DNA of 64,000 nucleotides from NCBI GenBank assembly GCA_019262145.1, contig CP076745.1:431093-495092 (forward strand). The letters run 5' to 3'. The translations under genes and the position numbers were made by a program. Shown here piece after piece: positions 26,300 to 34,703 of the stretch (the first letter of the stretch is position 1; each line of letters opens with the position of its first letter). The notes under the pieces were generated by a model. That model made no database searches, had not been told where the DNA came from, and saw only the letters and a program-made list of their open reading frames with translations. The stretch is from Candidatus Methanogranum gryphiswaldense. Its GTDB lineage: Archaea > Thermoplasmatota > Thermoplasmata > Methanomassiliicoccales > Methanomethylophilaceae.

Positions 26300-27007
26300 A
26301 TGTCTGGAAAGCTTTACGGCATAGGTGTGGGACCCGGAGACCCAGAGCTGCTTACGCTCAAGGCAAAGAGGATAATAGAGAAATGCGAAGTACTCGCGAT
26401 ACCCACCAAAGGTGAAGGGGAGAAAAGCACCGCTTTCGATATCATAAAACCTGTGACCGACCTCAAAGATAAGAAGATAATCGAGGTCGTATTCGAAATG
26501 AGCAAGAATGCCTCGGATTATTGGAAATGTGGACAGATCGCAGGAGATGTAATAATCAAAGAGCTGGAACAAGGACATGATGTCTCCATAATCACTTTGG
26601 GAGATGTATCGATATACAGCACATACATGTATCTGGAACATTACGTTCGTGGAAAAGGATTCGATACAGAGATAGTTCCAGGGATACCATCCTTCTGCAG
26701 CGGTGCGGCCCTAGCTGGAATACCGCTGACACTCGGGAACGAGGGGCTCGCCATAGTTCCTTCTGCCAAGGACAATCCGCTTGTGGGCGAGGCATTGGAC
26801 AGATTCGATAACATCGTGATAATGAAGGCAGGCAAGAGCATAGAGAAGATTGCCAACATGATGAAGGGAAGGAACGTTCCTCTGGAATGTGCCACGATAA
26901 TACATAATGTTGGAATGGAGGATCAGTATGTAGGTCCTATCGATCTCAATAGAGAGTATGGTTATTTTACTACGGTCATAATAAAAAAGGGAAATATGAG
27001 AGCCTGA
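26300..27007 (+). CDS. cbiL: Cobalt-factor II C20-methyltransferase
   Basis: 235 residues, tetrapyrrole methylase of the CbiL/CobI type acting on C20 of cobalt-sirohydrochlorin (cobalt-factor II). The N-terminal 'YGIGVGPGDPELLTLKAKR', 'AIPTKGEGEKSTAFDI' and 'ITLGDVSIYSTYMYL' are typical. Follows cbiH without a gap. This is the first committed methylation of the cobalt branch after chelation, whereas the operon begins with two later methylases, so order in the operon does not follow pathway order. Confidence 0.92.
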   Translation: MSGKLYGIGVGPGDPELLTLKAKRIIEKCEVLAIPTKGEGEKSTAFDIIKPVTDLKDKKIIEVVFEMSKNASDYWKCGQIAGDVIIKELEQGHDVSIITLGDVSIYSTYMYLEHYVRGKGFDTEIVPGIPSFCSGAALAGIPLTLGNEGLAIVPSAKDNPLVGEALDRFDNIVIMKAGKSIEKIANMMKGRNVPLECATIIHNVGMEDQYVGPIDLNREYGYFTTVIIKKGNMRA

Positions 27008-27016
27008 GGCGAAAAA

Positions 27017-27652
27017 ATGGACAATTCTAACAAGATGGCACCAATATTCATATCCTCCGGAGACAGGAAGATCGTGATCTTTGGCGGAGGCAAGGTGGCT
27101 CTGAGGAAATGCAGGCACTTCGATGGGTTCAAGATAAAAGTAGTTGCAGAGGACGTCCTTCCTGAATTCAAGGAGATCGCTGAAGAGATCCTGATCTCAA
27201 AGATAGACGAGGATTCCATATCTCAGAACATCTCGGATGCGTTCATGGCTGTTGCAGCTACAAATGACAAAAGACTTAATGGAAAGATAAGGGACATAGC
27301 GATAGCATGTGGCGTATTGGTGAATTCCGCACACGGCGGGGGAGATGTGCTGATACCATCCGTCCTTGAAAAGAGGAATTATACAGTGACAGTATCGACA
27401 GGAGGAAAGGTCCCGGCATTCCCCCCTTACGTGGTTGAGAGATTGGACCCATTCTTGGATGAGAGTTACGACCTCATGATGGACCTCATGATGGACCTGA
27501 GACCGATTGTGATGGACAGTATTTCCAGTCAACAGGATCGTGCCGATTATCTAGCCCGTGTGCTCAGGGATGAGGATGTCTGGAAATGTCTTCGTGGACA
27601 CGATCTCAAAGGTGCGATGGAGACAGCGAAAAGGATAGGCGATCTGCAATGA
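27017..27652 (+). CDS. sirC: Precorrin-2 dehydrogenase
   Basis: 211 residues. NAD-dependent oxidation of precorrin-2 to sirohydrochlorin, the common precursor of both F430 and corrinoids. The Rossmann motif 'IVIFGGGKVALRKC' lies at about residues 19-32 and 'VNSAHGGGDVLIPSVLEKRN' matches the CysG/MET8 N-terminal domain. Ferrochelatase activity of MET8-like proteins is not needed here. Near residues 153-161 a short in-frame duplication gives 'LMMDLMMDL', encoded by two copies of GACCTCATGATG at about 27469-27492. The stop overlaps the hemA start. Confidence 0.88.
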   Translation: MDNSNKMAPIFISSGDRKIVIFGGGKVALRKCRHFDGFKIKVVAEDVLPEFKEIAEEILISKIDEDSISQNISDAFMAVAATNDKRLNGKIRDIAIACGVLVNSAHGGGDVLIPSVLEKRNYTVTVSTGGKVPAFPPYVVERLDPFLDESYDLMMDLMMDLRPIVMDSISSQQDRADYLARVLRDEDVWKCLRGHDLKGAMETAKRIGDLQ

Positions 27653-28899
27653 TAGTGAGTCTACACGTGACCCACACATCTGCAGGTAACGTCTCAGGTC
27701 TGAATGAGATAATTCCTGCACTCGAGAAGAATATCAATGAGTGCATAGGTGCAATGGATTTTGTTCAAGAGTATGTCGTTGTGAGGACATGTAATCGTTT
27801 CGAGGTCTACACATCCACTTTTGATAATGAGATGGCCAAGAAGGCTTTCAGGAGCATAACACGCCGGAGCATACCATATTCTCAGGATGAGCAATTGTCA
27901 TTCATCTTGGAAGGCAACAAGAGCGTTGCTCATCTTTTTAGAGTGGTATGTGGGTTGGACTCACTCATAGTCGGTGAGGACCAGATACAGCACCAGGTGA
28001 AGGAATCCTATCTCAAGGCAAGGGAGGACGGTCATGCAAATATAATGCTGGCTTATCTGTTCGATCATGCATTGATAGTAGGAAAGAGGGTCAGATCGGA
28101 GACTGCTTTGAATAAAGGTGCTGTCTCGGTCGGTTCCGCTGCGGTGGAACTTGCAGAGCAGAAGATTGGGTCGCTTTGCAACAAGACAGTGACAGTATTG
28201 GGTGCTGGTGATATGGCATCCGTCATTGCTAAGAATCTCGTAGGAAAAGGTCCGAAGGCGGTATTCGTTTCTAACCGTACATTGGAACATGCAAAGGAAT
28301 TGGCAGGACAGTTGAATGGAACGGCCATCACTTTCGATCATAAAGTAGAGGCCATAACGGACAGCGATCTGGTCCTTGTAGCTACGTCTGCGCCTCATGT
28401 GGTGATAAGGAAGGCCGATATCGAGGTGGCCATGAGGGACCGTATGGACCGCAAGCTCCTTATGATAGACGTTTCGGTACCGAGGAACATCGCCCAGGAT
28501 GTGGTAGAGGTCGAGAATGTTGAGGTAGAGACCATGGACTCTCTACAATCGATAGCAATGGAGAACGTTGCCCGCAGGACAGCTGAGATCTCAGAAGCTG
28601 AGCACATCATAAACGAAGAGCTTTCTAAGATGGACAGGGAGCGCAAGGAGAAAGCGGCCAATGCAATAATCCGCGAATTGAGTATAAAATTCGCAAGTAT
28701 AAAGGACGAGGAGGTTGCCCAGGCAAAATCCAGAGCTCTTGCCAATCCAGATATAAATTCGATCCTGGAAGATCTTTCCAGAGCATTGGTAAGTAGTATA
28801 ACCTCGGAATTGTTTATCAATCTTAGACAGGCATCAAGAAACGGAGATTTCGAGGCCTGCAATACAGCTAAGACACTTTTCGGTTTGGAGGACGATTGA
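27649..28899 (+). CDS. hemA: Glutamyl-tRNA reductase
   Basis: 416 residues. Reduces glutamyl-tRNA to glutamate-1-semialdehyde with NADPH, the entry step of the C5 pathway. The catalytic cysteine is C48 in 'RTCNRFEVY'; the NADP domain has 'VTVLGAGDMASVIAKNL'; the C-terminal helical dimerisation domain is present, so length is normal. ATG 27649 gives the family start 'MIVSLHVTHTSA' and a 4-bp overlap with sirC. Confidence 0.94.
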   Translation: MIVSLHVTHTSAGNVSGLNEIIPALEKNINECIGAMDFVQEYVVVRTCNRFEVYTSTFDNEMAKKAFRSITRRSIPYSQDEQLSFILEGNKSVAHLFRVVCGLDSLIVGEDQIQHQVKESYLKAREDGHANIMLAYLFDHALIVGKRVRSETALNKGAVSVGSAAVELAEQKIGSLCNKTVTVLGAGDMASVIAKNLVGKGPKAVFVSNRTLEHAKELAGQLNGTAITFDHKVEAITDSDLVLVATSAPHVVIRKADIEVAMRDRMDRKLLMIDVSVPRNIAQDVVEVENVEVETMDSLQSIAMENVARRTAEISEAEHIINEELSKMDRERKEKAANAIIRELSIKFASIKDEEVAQAKSRALANPDINSILEDLSRALVSSITSELFINLRQASRNGDFEACNTAKTLFGLEDD

Positions 28900-28900
28900 A

Positions 28901-29884
28901 ATGTTATATCCGCAAGTACGTTTGAGAAGGCTTAGACAGAGCCAGAGAATTAGAGACCTTGTAACTGAAACGAGACTAGATCCAGCCGAATTCGTTTATC
29001 CTTTATTCTTCGATGCGAACATCAAGGCTGTGAAGATGACGGGTTCGATGCCTGGGGTCAAGACCTATCCTCTTTCAGGATACAAAGAGATAGCTAGTGA
29101 GGTCCAATCTGCGGGTGTTAATTCCGTATTGGTCTTCGGCATACCAAAGAAAAAGGACAGCGTAGGTTCGGATGCCTATTCTGATTCTGGTGTTGTGCAG
29201 GAAGCCATTAGGGGGCTAAGGTCGTGTTCAGATCTTTTGATCATCGCAGATCTCTGCATGTGCGAATACACCGATCATGGCCATTGCGGTTTACTCGACG
29301 AATGTGGACATGTCGAGAACGATACCACTATTGAGATATATGGTAAGATAGCCGTTTCCCAGGCAAAGGCAGGTGCGGACATCATAGCTCCAAGCGGCAT
29401 GATGGACGGACAGATAGCCGCGATAAGGTCAGCTTTGGACGAGGCTGAATTTGAGAATGTGCCCATAATGGCATACAGTGCCAAATTCTACAGCGCATAT
29501 TACGGTCCCTTCAGAGATGTGGCCTGCTCTGCACCCGGAAAGGGGAACAGGGCAGGATATCAGATGCCTTGCGGTAACAGGAAGGAAGCGATGCGTGAGA
29601 TCGATCTGGACGTTGCCGAAGGGGCAGACATCATAATGGTAAAACCTGCAGGCCCCTATCTAGATATAATCAGAGAGGCTGCCGATACGTTCGATCTTCC
29701 TATTGCGGCATACCAGGTGTCTGGCGAGTATGCAATGATCAAAGCAGCTGCGAACAACGGATGGATCGATGAAAGCAGGGTTATGATGGAATCATTGCTT
29801 GCTATCAAAAGAGCAGGTGCCGACATCATAATAACGTATTTTGCGTTGGATGCGGCCAAGAAATTGAGGGATCGTAATGAATGA
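28901..29884 (+). CDS. hemB: Porphobilinogen synthase (zinc type)
   Basis: 327 residues. Condenses two 5-aminolevulinate molecules. The zinc-binding cysteines C119, C121 and C129 are intact in 'DLCMCEYTDHGHCG', so this is the zinc-dependent class. The two Schiff-base lysines lie in 'YSAKFYSAYYGPFRD' and 'MVKPAGPYLDI'. One base separates it from hemA and it overlaps hemL by 8 bp. Confidence 0.95.
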   Translation: MLYPQVRLRRLRQSQRIRDLVTETRLDPAEFVYPLFFDANIKAVKMTGSMPGVKTYPLSGYKEIASEVQSAGVNSVLVFGIPKKKDSVGSDAYSDSGVVQEAIRGLRSCSDLLIIADLCMCEYTDHGHCGLLDECGHVENDTTIEIYGKIAVSQAKAGADIIAPSGMMDGQIAAIRSALDEAEFENVPIMAYSAKFYSAYYGPFRDVACSAPGKGNRAGYQMPCGNRKEAMREIDLDVAEGADIIMVKPAGPYLDIIREAADTFDLPIAAYQVSGEYAMIKAAANNGWIDESRVMMESLLAIKRAGADIIITYFALDAAKKLRDRNE

Positions 29885-31154
29885 TCTCAGATCGCAACAG
29901 ATGTATGCGGAATCCAGTAAACTCACTCCGGGAGGGGTATCGAGTCCTGTACGTGCATTCGCACCAAATCCTCTGTTCATGAAGAGTGGAAAAGGATGCA
30001 TGATAACTGATGTGGACGGTAACGAATACATCGATCTTTGCATGGCATACGGCCCTTTGATCACCGGTCATGCATGTAAGCGTGTGATGGATGCAGCTTC
30101 GGGGCAGATAGCCAAAGGCACGATATACGGTGCCCCTTCCGAGCCTGAACTGAACATCATAAAAAGACTCTGTCAGATAGTGCCATCTTTTGAGATGGTG
30201 CGTCTGGCCGCTTCTGGTACGGAATCCACCATGCATGCCATACGTTTGGCCAGGGGGTTCACTGGAAAGAACGGCGTGGTCAAAATGAATGGTGGTTTCC
30301 ACGGAGCGCACGATGCGGTTCTCGTAGCTGCCGGTTCTGGTTCTGCACAGAGCGTTCCCGGTTCCAAAGGTGTGCCGTTAGATGTTGTCAAGAACACGTA
30401 CATCGTAGAATACAACGATCCGCGGATGTTGAGTGATCTTCTTGAAAAGAACAAGGATATCGCATGTGTGATAATGGAACCAGTGTTGGGCAATGTAGGA
30501 GTTGTCCCTCCGCATATGAATTATCTTCGTGAGGTTAGAAAGATCACAATGGAACATGGCGTGATACTTATTTTTGATGAGGTCATCACTGGTTGCAGAC
30601 TTTCGGAAGGTGGTGCGCAGAAGCTTTACGGCGTGATTCCAGACCTTACCACCATGGGTAAGATCATAGGTGGAGGTTTCTCGGCCGGTGCATTTGGAGG
30701 AAAGAGGGAGATAATGGAGAATGTAGCTCCTGCCGGAAAGGTATATGCAGCAGGTACTTTGGCCGGTAATCCGGTCAGTGCCGCGGCAGGCCTTGCACAG
30801 ATAGATTATATGCGTAGCAACCAGAGATATCTTACGTTAAATCAGAACACCGACAGATTAGTTACTGCTCTGAGGGATTCGATGGAGGACCGTAAGGTCT
30901 CAGGCTGCATACAGTCCGTAGGGTCGATGTTCTCTGTTTATTTCGGGCCTAGCAGCGTTTCCAATGGGAAGGAGGCACAGAATGCAGATAGGGAAAAATT
31001 CACAAGATTGTTCGCATACATGCTCAAGCGGGGTGTCTATCTTCCCCCATCCGCACTCGAAGTGGAGTTCATGTCTGTAGCCCACGATGAAAAGTCGATC
31101 AACAGGATAATCGAGGCATTTGACGGCTTCCTGAAAGAGGAGGCACGTCAATGA
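29877..31154 (+). CDS. hemL: Glutamate-1-semialdehyde 2,1-aminomutase
   Basis: 425 residues, PLP-dependent class III aminotransferase converting glutamate-1-semialdehyde to 5-aminolevulinate. The PLP lysine is K262 in 'TTMGKIIGGGFSAGAFGG'; other landmarks are 'GVSSPVRAF' at the N-terminus, 'FHGAHDAVL' and 'LIFDEVITGCR'. It overlaps hemB by 8 bp and hemC by 4 bp, forming a tightly coupled A-B-L-C block. Confidence 0.95.
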   Translation: MNDLRSQQMYAESSKLTPGGVSSPVRAFAPNPLFMKSGKGCMITDVDGNEYIDLCMAYGPLITGHACKRVMDAASGQIAKGTIYGAPSEPELNIIKRLCQIVPSFEMVRLAASGTESTMHAIRLARGFTGKNGVVKMNGGFHGAHDAVLVAAGSGSAQSVPGSKGVPLDVVKNTYIVEYNDPRMLSDLLEKNKDIACVIMEPVLGNVGVVPPHMNYLREVRKITMEHGVILIFDEVITGCRLSEGGAQKLYGVIPDLTTMGKIIGGGFSAGAFGGKREIMENVAPAGKVYAAGTLAGNPVSAAAGLAQIDYMRSNQRYLTLNQNTDRLVTALRDSMEDRKVSGCIQSVGSMFSVYFGPSSVSNGKEAQNADREKFTRLFAYMLKRGVYLPPSALEVEFMSVAHDEKSINRIIEAFDGFLKEEARQ

Positions 31155-32032
31155 GGATCGGGTCCAGAGAGAGTAAGCTCGCAATGAGGCAGACGGACAT
31201 GTTCGTCAATGCCATGAGGGATGCAGGTTGCGAGGAGGATTTCAGTATCGTCGGCATAAAGGCACTGGGGGACATAGATCTCACATCTCCTTTGGATAAG
31301 CTCAATAACATCGGTGCATTTGTCAGGGAATTGGATGAGGCGATAATGAACAAGGAGATAGACATCTCTGTGAATTCTTTGAAGGACATACCTATCGATG
31401 TAAATCATAAATTGATCATTGGCGCCATAATGAGAAGGAATGCCGTCGAGGACGTGATCCTTCCATGTCGTTTAGAAGACCTTAGGGAAGGAGCAGTGGT
31501 AGGTACTGCATCAGTGAGAAGAATGGCCCTTTTGAGGTCTATAAGGCCGGATATAAAGACGGTCTCTCTTCGTGGAAACATACATACGCGGTTATCAAAA
31601 TTGGATTCCGGAGAATGCGACGCGATAATACTTGCGAAGGCCGGTCTGGAGCGCATGGGTATCGATAGGCCGATGTTCACAATGGACCCAACGTACTTCG
31701 TGCCCGCACCCGCTCAGGGAGCCATAGCAATTGAATGCAGGACCGACGATACGGAGATCAGAAACAAACTCATGCTTATCGATGATAAGGTCACCAGAGA
31801 ATGTGTGACGATAGAACGTTCCATTATGAGGGCGTTGGGAGCAGGATGTTCGTCGCCGGTCGGCATCAATGTAAGGAAATTGATCAAAGGATTCAATGTA
31901 AGGGCGGTATCGTTCGCATTCACGGAAGAACCTGTGAGGCTTGATGTTGTGATACCTCATGAGTATAACGACACTCAGATCCTGGCGATAGCTGATCATT
32001 TAAAAGGAATTAATAAGGAGCTGGTACTTTGA
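31151..32032 (+). CDS. hemC: Hydroxymethylbilane synthase
   Basis: 293 residues. Polymerises four porphobilinogens on a covalent dipyrromethane cofactor, held by C233 in 'GAGCSSPVGINV'. The catalytic aspartate region ('SVNSLKDIP', with Lys/Asp) and arginine loop ('TASVRRMALLRS ... LRGNIHTRL') are present. The start 'MRIGSRESKLAMRQ' is typical. Overlaps cobA by 4 bp. Confidence 0.95.
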   Translation: MRIGSRESKLAMRQTDMFVNAMRDAGCEEDFSIVGIKALGDIDLTSPLDKLNNIGAFVRELDEAIMNKEIDISVNSLKDIPIDVNHKLIIGAIMRRNAVEDVILPCRLEDLREGAVVGTASVRRMALLRSIRPDIKTVSLRGNIHTRLSKLDSGECDAIILAKAGLERMGIDRPMFTMDPTYFVPAPAQGAIAIECRTDDTEIRNKLMLIDDKVTRECVTIERSIMRALGAGCSSPVGINVRKLIKGFNVRAVSFAFTEEPVRLDVVIPHEYNDTQILAIADHLKGINKELVL

Positions 32033-32772
32033 CAGGAGCGGTATATCTAGTGGGGGCAGGTCCCGGAGACCCAGGCCTTATGACGATCAGAGGAATGGAA
32101 CTTGTAAGGCAAGCGGATGCGGTCGTTTATGATGCATTGGCCAATCAGGATATCCTGAAAGAATGCAAAAAAGGTGTAGAGCTGATCGATGCAGGTAAAC
32201 GCGGAGGGAATCACACACTCACGCAGGCTCAGACCAATTCCAAACTTGTGGAGTTGGCATCCCAAGGCAAGATAGTTGTCCGTTTGAAGGGCGGGGACCC
32301 GTTCATGTTCGGCAGAGGGGCGGAGGAAGCGGAGGAACTGAAGAATGCTGGATTGGAGGTACACGTAGTGCCAGGAATATCATCTACGATATCTGTTCCG
32401 GAATTGGTTGGCATACCGGTCACTCACAGGGACCACACTCCATTGGTGACATTCCTAACTGGACACGAGAAGGACGATCGTGGCAAGGACAGGATCGATT
32501 GGAGAGGTCTTGTCAATGGTCATGGCACATTGGTCATACTAATGGGAATAGGCAATGCAGGATACATTTCATCAGAACTTATTGCAGGTGGCATGGATCC
32601 AGATATTCCAGCTGCGATCATCACTAATGGTTCTACTCCGAAACAGAGAGTAGAGATGACCGTCGTATCGAAATTAAAGGAAACTATTGATAGTAAAGGC
32701 CTAGAGGCTCCTGGCATAATGGTCATAGGTAGTGTTGCCAAGCTCCATGATGTACTCGGTGACCTCAGATGA
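32029..32772 (+). CDS. cobA: Uroporphyrinogen-III C-methyltransferase
   Basis: 247 residues. SAM-dependent methylation at C2 and C7 to give precorrin-2. SUMT hallmarks are 'VYLVGAGPGDPGLMTIRG' at the N-terminus and 'VVRLKGGDPFMFGRGAEE'. The start is TTG 32029, preceded by GGAG at a suitable distance and overlapping the hemC stop; no ATG fits the family N-terminus. This methylase plus SirC commits uroporphyrinogen III to sirohydrochlorin, feeding both nickel and cobalt branches. Confidence 0.94.
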   Translation: MTGAVYLVGAGPGDPGLMTIRGMELVRQADAVVYDALANQDILKECKKGVELIDAGKRGGNHTLTQAQTNSKLVELASQGKIVVRLKGGDPFMFGRGAEEAEELKNAGLEVHVVPGISSTISVPELVGIPVTHRDHTPLVTFLTGHEKDDRGKDRIDWRGLVNGHGTLVILMGIGNAGYISSELIAGGMDPDIPAAIITNGSTPKQRVEMTVVSKLKETIDSKGLEAPGIMVIGSVAKLHDVLGDLR

Positions 32773-33548
32773 CGACCGTGGCTTTTACCAGGCCGGCCGA
32801 TAGAATAGCCGATTCGGTAAAGGCAGCGGAAGATATGGGTCTAGTGGCGATCGCTGCGCCGTCATTGGAGGTCATGGATGGACATCAGGATGATTATGAT
32901 GACGCTGAGAGGTTGCTTTCCAGCAGAAAGGTGGATTATGCGATCTTCGGATCCGGGACAGCTGTGGATAAATGCGTGGAAAGATTCGGCAGAGATGGAT
33001 TTATAAAATTGTTCACTGGGTCTGTCATTGTGGCGATAGGTCCGAATACTGCAGCAGTACTGCGTAAGTCGGGTGGAATTGAGCCAAAGATCATGCCTGT
33101 CAACGATCACAGTTCTTATGGACTGGTGAATTCTCTAGGAAAGGATGTGAATGGTAAGACCGTGATGCTGGTACGTTCCGACAGCGGTTCGGATGTTCTT
33201 CTTGATGGTCTGAAGGATAACGGTGCTAACGTAGTGGAATTTGCTGCGTACAGGTTAAAAGAAGTTGGAATGACAAATGATCTGATGCGCATAATGGACG
33301 GTCTCGAGGACGGTTCTATCGATGTGATGGCATTTACAAGTCCGATGTCTGCTGAATCATTCATTGGATTGCTGGATCAGAGATACGGTCATAGTAAGGC
33401 CGCAATGATGATGGATAAGGTAAAGGTGGCTGCGATAGGAAAACCCACATCCCTTAGATTGCAATCATTAGGTCGCGTTCCTGATATCGTTCCGGAGAAA
33501 ACTACTTTCTTGGATATGCTTCAGGCGATAAAGGATCATCAGAAGTAA
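32769..33548 (+). CDS. hemD: Uroporphyrinogen-III synthase
   Basis: 259 residues. Cyclises hydroxymethylbilane with inversion of ring D. HemD is poorly conserved; recognition rests on the N-terminal 'AFTRPADRIADSVKAAEDMG', 'AIGPNTAAVLRKSG', 'VMLVRSDSGSDVLLDGL' and 'AFTSPMSAESF', together with its place directly after cobA (4-bp overlap) at the end of the operon. No later heme gene (hemE, hemN, ahb) follows. Confidence 0.9.
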   Translation: MTTVAFTRPADRIADSVKAAEDMGLVAIAAPSLEVMDGHQDDYDDAERLLSSRKVDYAIFGSGTAVDKCVERFGRDGFIKLFTGSVIVAIGPNTAAVLRKSGGIEPKIMPVNDHSSYGLVNSLGKDVNGKTVMLVRSDSGSDVLLDGLKDNGANVVEFAAYRLKEVGMTNDLMRIMDGLEDGSIDVMAFTSPMSAESFIGLLDQRYGHSKAAMMMDKVKVAAIGKPTSLRLQSLGRVPDIVPEKTTFLDMLQAIKDHQK

Positions 33549-33839
33549 TGGTCTAAATTAATTTTATTTGTACGATGGATGATTTATAAGATTGTTATGG
33601 TCAAACATAACAATATCAATTTTCTGGTTTATAGTATTTAAATTTATTTTTATTGTTATGTTCTATTACATTAATCTAACATCACATACAGATTTGAATT
33701 CTAATTAAAAAGAATTTTTTATTGTTATTTTTGTAATTGCATCTTTAATTTTGAGTATTTTTAACCTTAGTAGCAAATAATATATAATTAGTATTACTTC
33801 ATGCGAATAACATTGTAAAATGTAATACGAGGAATTCAA
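33549..33839. other. Intergenic region with two inverted-repeat elements
   Basis: About 290 bp of very AT-rich DNA. ATTGTTATG-N6-CATAACAAT (33591-33614) is a perfect 9-bp inverted repeat 43 bp after hemD; a third copy of ATTGTTATG lies at 33652 and a near copy at 33721. A TATA box (aatatataa, about 33779-33787) is followed by GTATTAC (33791) and its reverse complement GTAATAC (33822) around the predicted transcription start of the next gene. No gene is seen. Confidence 0.5.
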
Positions 33840-34133
33840 ATGTGGTTTCTTATGACAATGATAGCCGCTGTGTGTACCACTGCGGTTTATCTGATTTGGC
33901 CTAAGGCTAAGGAATACAGAGTGGATCTCCTTGTACTGATGCTTTGGGGACTGACAGTATGTCTGTTCATCGATCATTCGATAGGATATATCCTCGACGG
34001 AGGACATGAACTGGATGAGTACTTCGATGTCAGCATAGATGCGGTGATAATCGGCTTCTTGATGCTGATCCCAATATATTCAGTATGGGAATTGTATATT
34101 TTGATCAAAAAGACAAAAGAGGAGTATGCGTGA
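33840..34133 (+). CDS. Small membrane protein, paralogue of next gene
   Basis: 97 residues with three hydrophobic segments (about 1-20, 28-48, 68-88). The second ends in 'LFIDHSIGYILDGGHELDEYF', an acidic/histidine-rich membrane-edge stretch that could bind a divalent metal. The next protein has 'LLVEHIIHNEIV' at the matching place and the same segment order, so the two are distant paralogues. A gagg ribosome-binding site precedes ATG 33840, and the gene overlaps the next by 8 bp. Family not recognised. Its place ahead of cobalt transport genes suggests, but does not show, a metal-related role. Confidence 0.68.
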   Translation: MWFLMTMIAAVCTTAVYLIWPKAKEYRVDLLVLMLWGLTVCLFIDHSIGYILDGGHELDEYFDVSIDAVIIGFLMLIPIYSVWELYILIKKTKEEYA

Positions 34134-34476
34134 TAATATGGCATGTTTTTTAGTAATGGCAGCGACTGCAACGGTAACTACGGTATTCAGAAAGAAGATA
34201 CCTGAGAAATGGCACATCAACTGGTTCAACATAATGGCATGGGGTGCATGTCTGGCATTGCTGGTCGAGCACATAATTCATAATGAAATCGTTCCTTGGC
34301 CGCCGTTCTTCACGGCGATGTCCAGCTCTGGAGATTTCCATCAGATGTTGGTGGAGATGTTGCAGATCGGGGTCCCGATGCTCATTAGCGTGACATTGAT
34401 CTGGCTTGCGGCGGTTCTTATCTACAATAAGATAACAACCCCGAGCAGTGAGAAGATCGAAGCACCTGTAGCTTGA
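34126..34476 (+). CDS. Small membrane protein, paralogue of previous gene
   Basis: 116 residues (112 if ATG 34138 is used) with three hydrophobic segments. 'NIMAWGACLALLVEHIIHNEI' parallels 'VLMLWGLTVCLFIDHSIGYI' in the preceding protein, with a conserved acid-His pair. A further histidine lies in 'SGDFHQMLVEML'. The ends are short and soluble. A GAGGAG site just upstream supports ATG 34126. The overlap implies co-translation, and a strong terminator follows, so the pair is its own two-gene unit. Confidence 0.68.
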   Translation: MRDNMACFLVMAATATVTTVFRKKIPEKWHINWFNIMAWGACLALLVEHIIHNEIVPWPPFFTAMSSSGDFHQMLVEMLQIGVPMLISVTLIWLAAVLIYNKITTPSSEKIEAPVA

Positions 34477-34490
34477 TCAATTTATTAAAA

Positions 34491-34543
34491 GAACAGAAAG
34501 GTCTATTCGAAGGTCTTTCTGTTCAATTTATTTTATTATTTTG
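34491..34543 (+). terminator. Stem-loop and T-rich tail after the small membrane genes
   Basis: GAACAGAAAG (34491-34500) pairs perfectly with CTTTCTGTTC (34515-34524), extendable by wobble pairs, and is followed by caatttattttattatttt. Probable terminator separating the pair from cbiM. Confidence 0.75.
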
Positions 34544-34597
34544 CTTTAGAATAATATCAATTCATTATTTGTATGCATATTTTATGTCTATATGGAT

Positions 34598-34616
34598 ATT
34601 GGATTAATATACCAAT
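34598..34616 (+). promoter_or_regulatory. ATTGG-N9-CCAAT operator over TATA, before cbiM
   Basis: ATTGGATTAATATACCAAT is a perfect 5-bp inverted repeat whose centre is the AT-rich TATA-like block. The stretch TTGGA-N2-AATATACCAATAAATA is nearly repeated before cbiMNQ at 35917. A degenerate second copy may lie about 26 bp downstream (34624-34642). A GGTAG-TGGCT-CTACC hairpin (34651-34665) follows in the leader. Confidence 0.68.
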
Positions 34617-34703
34617 AAATATTATTGATTGCATTTCAAAATGAGAATATGGTAGTGGCTCTACCGTGGTTCAGTCTAATAGATTATTCAATAAGGTGAA
34701 ATA

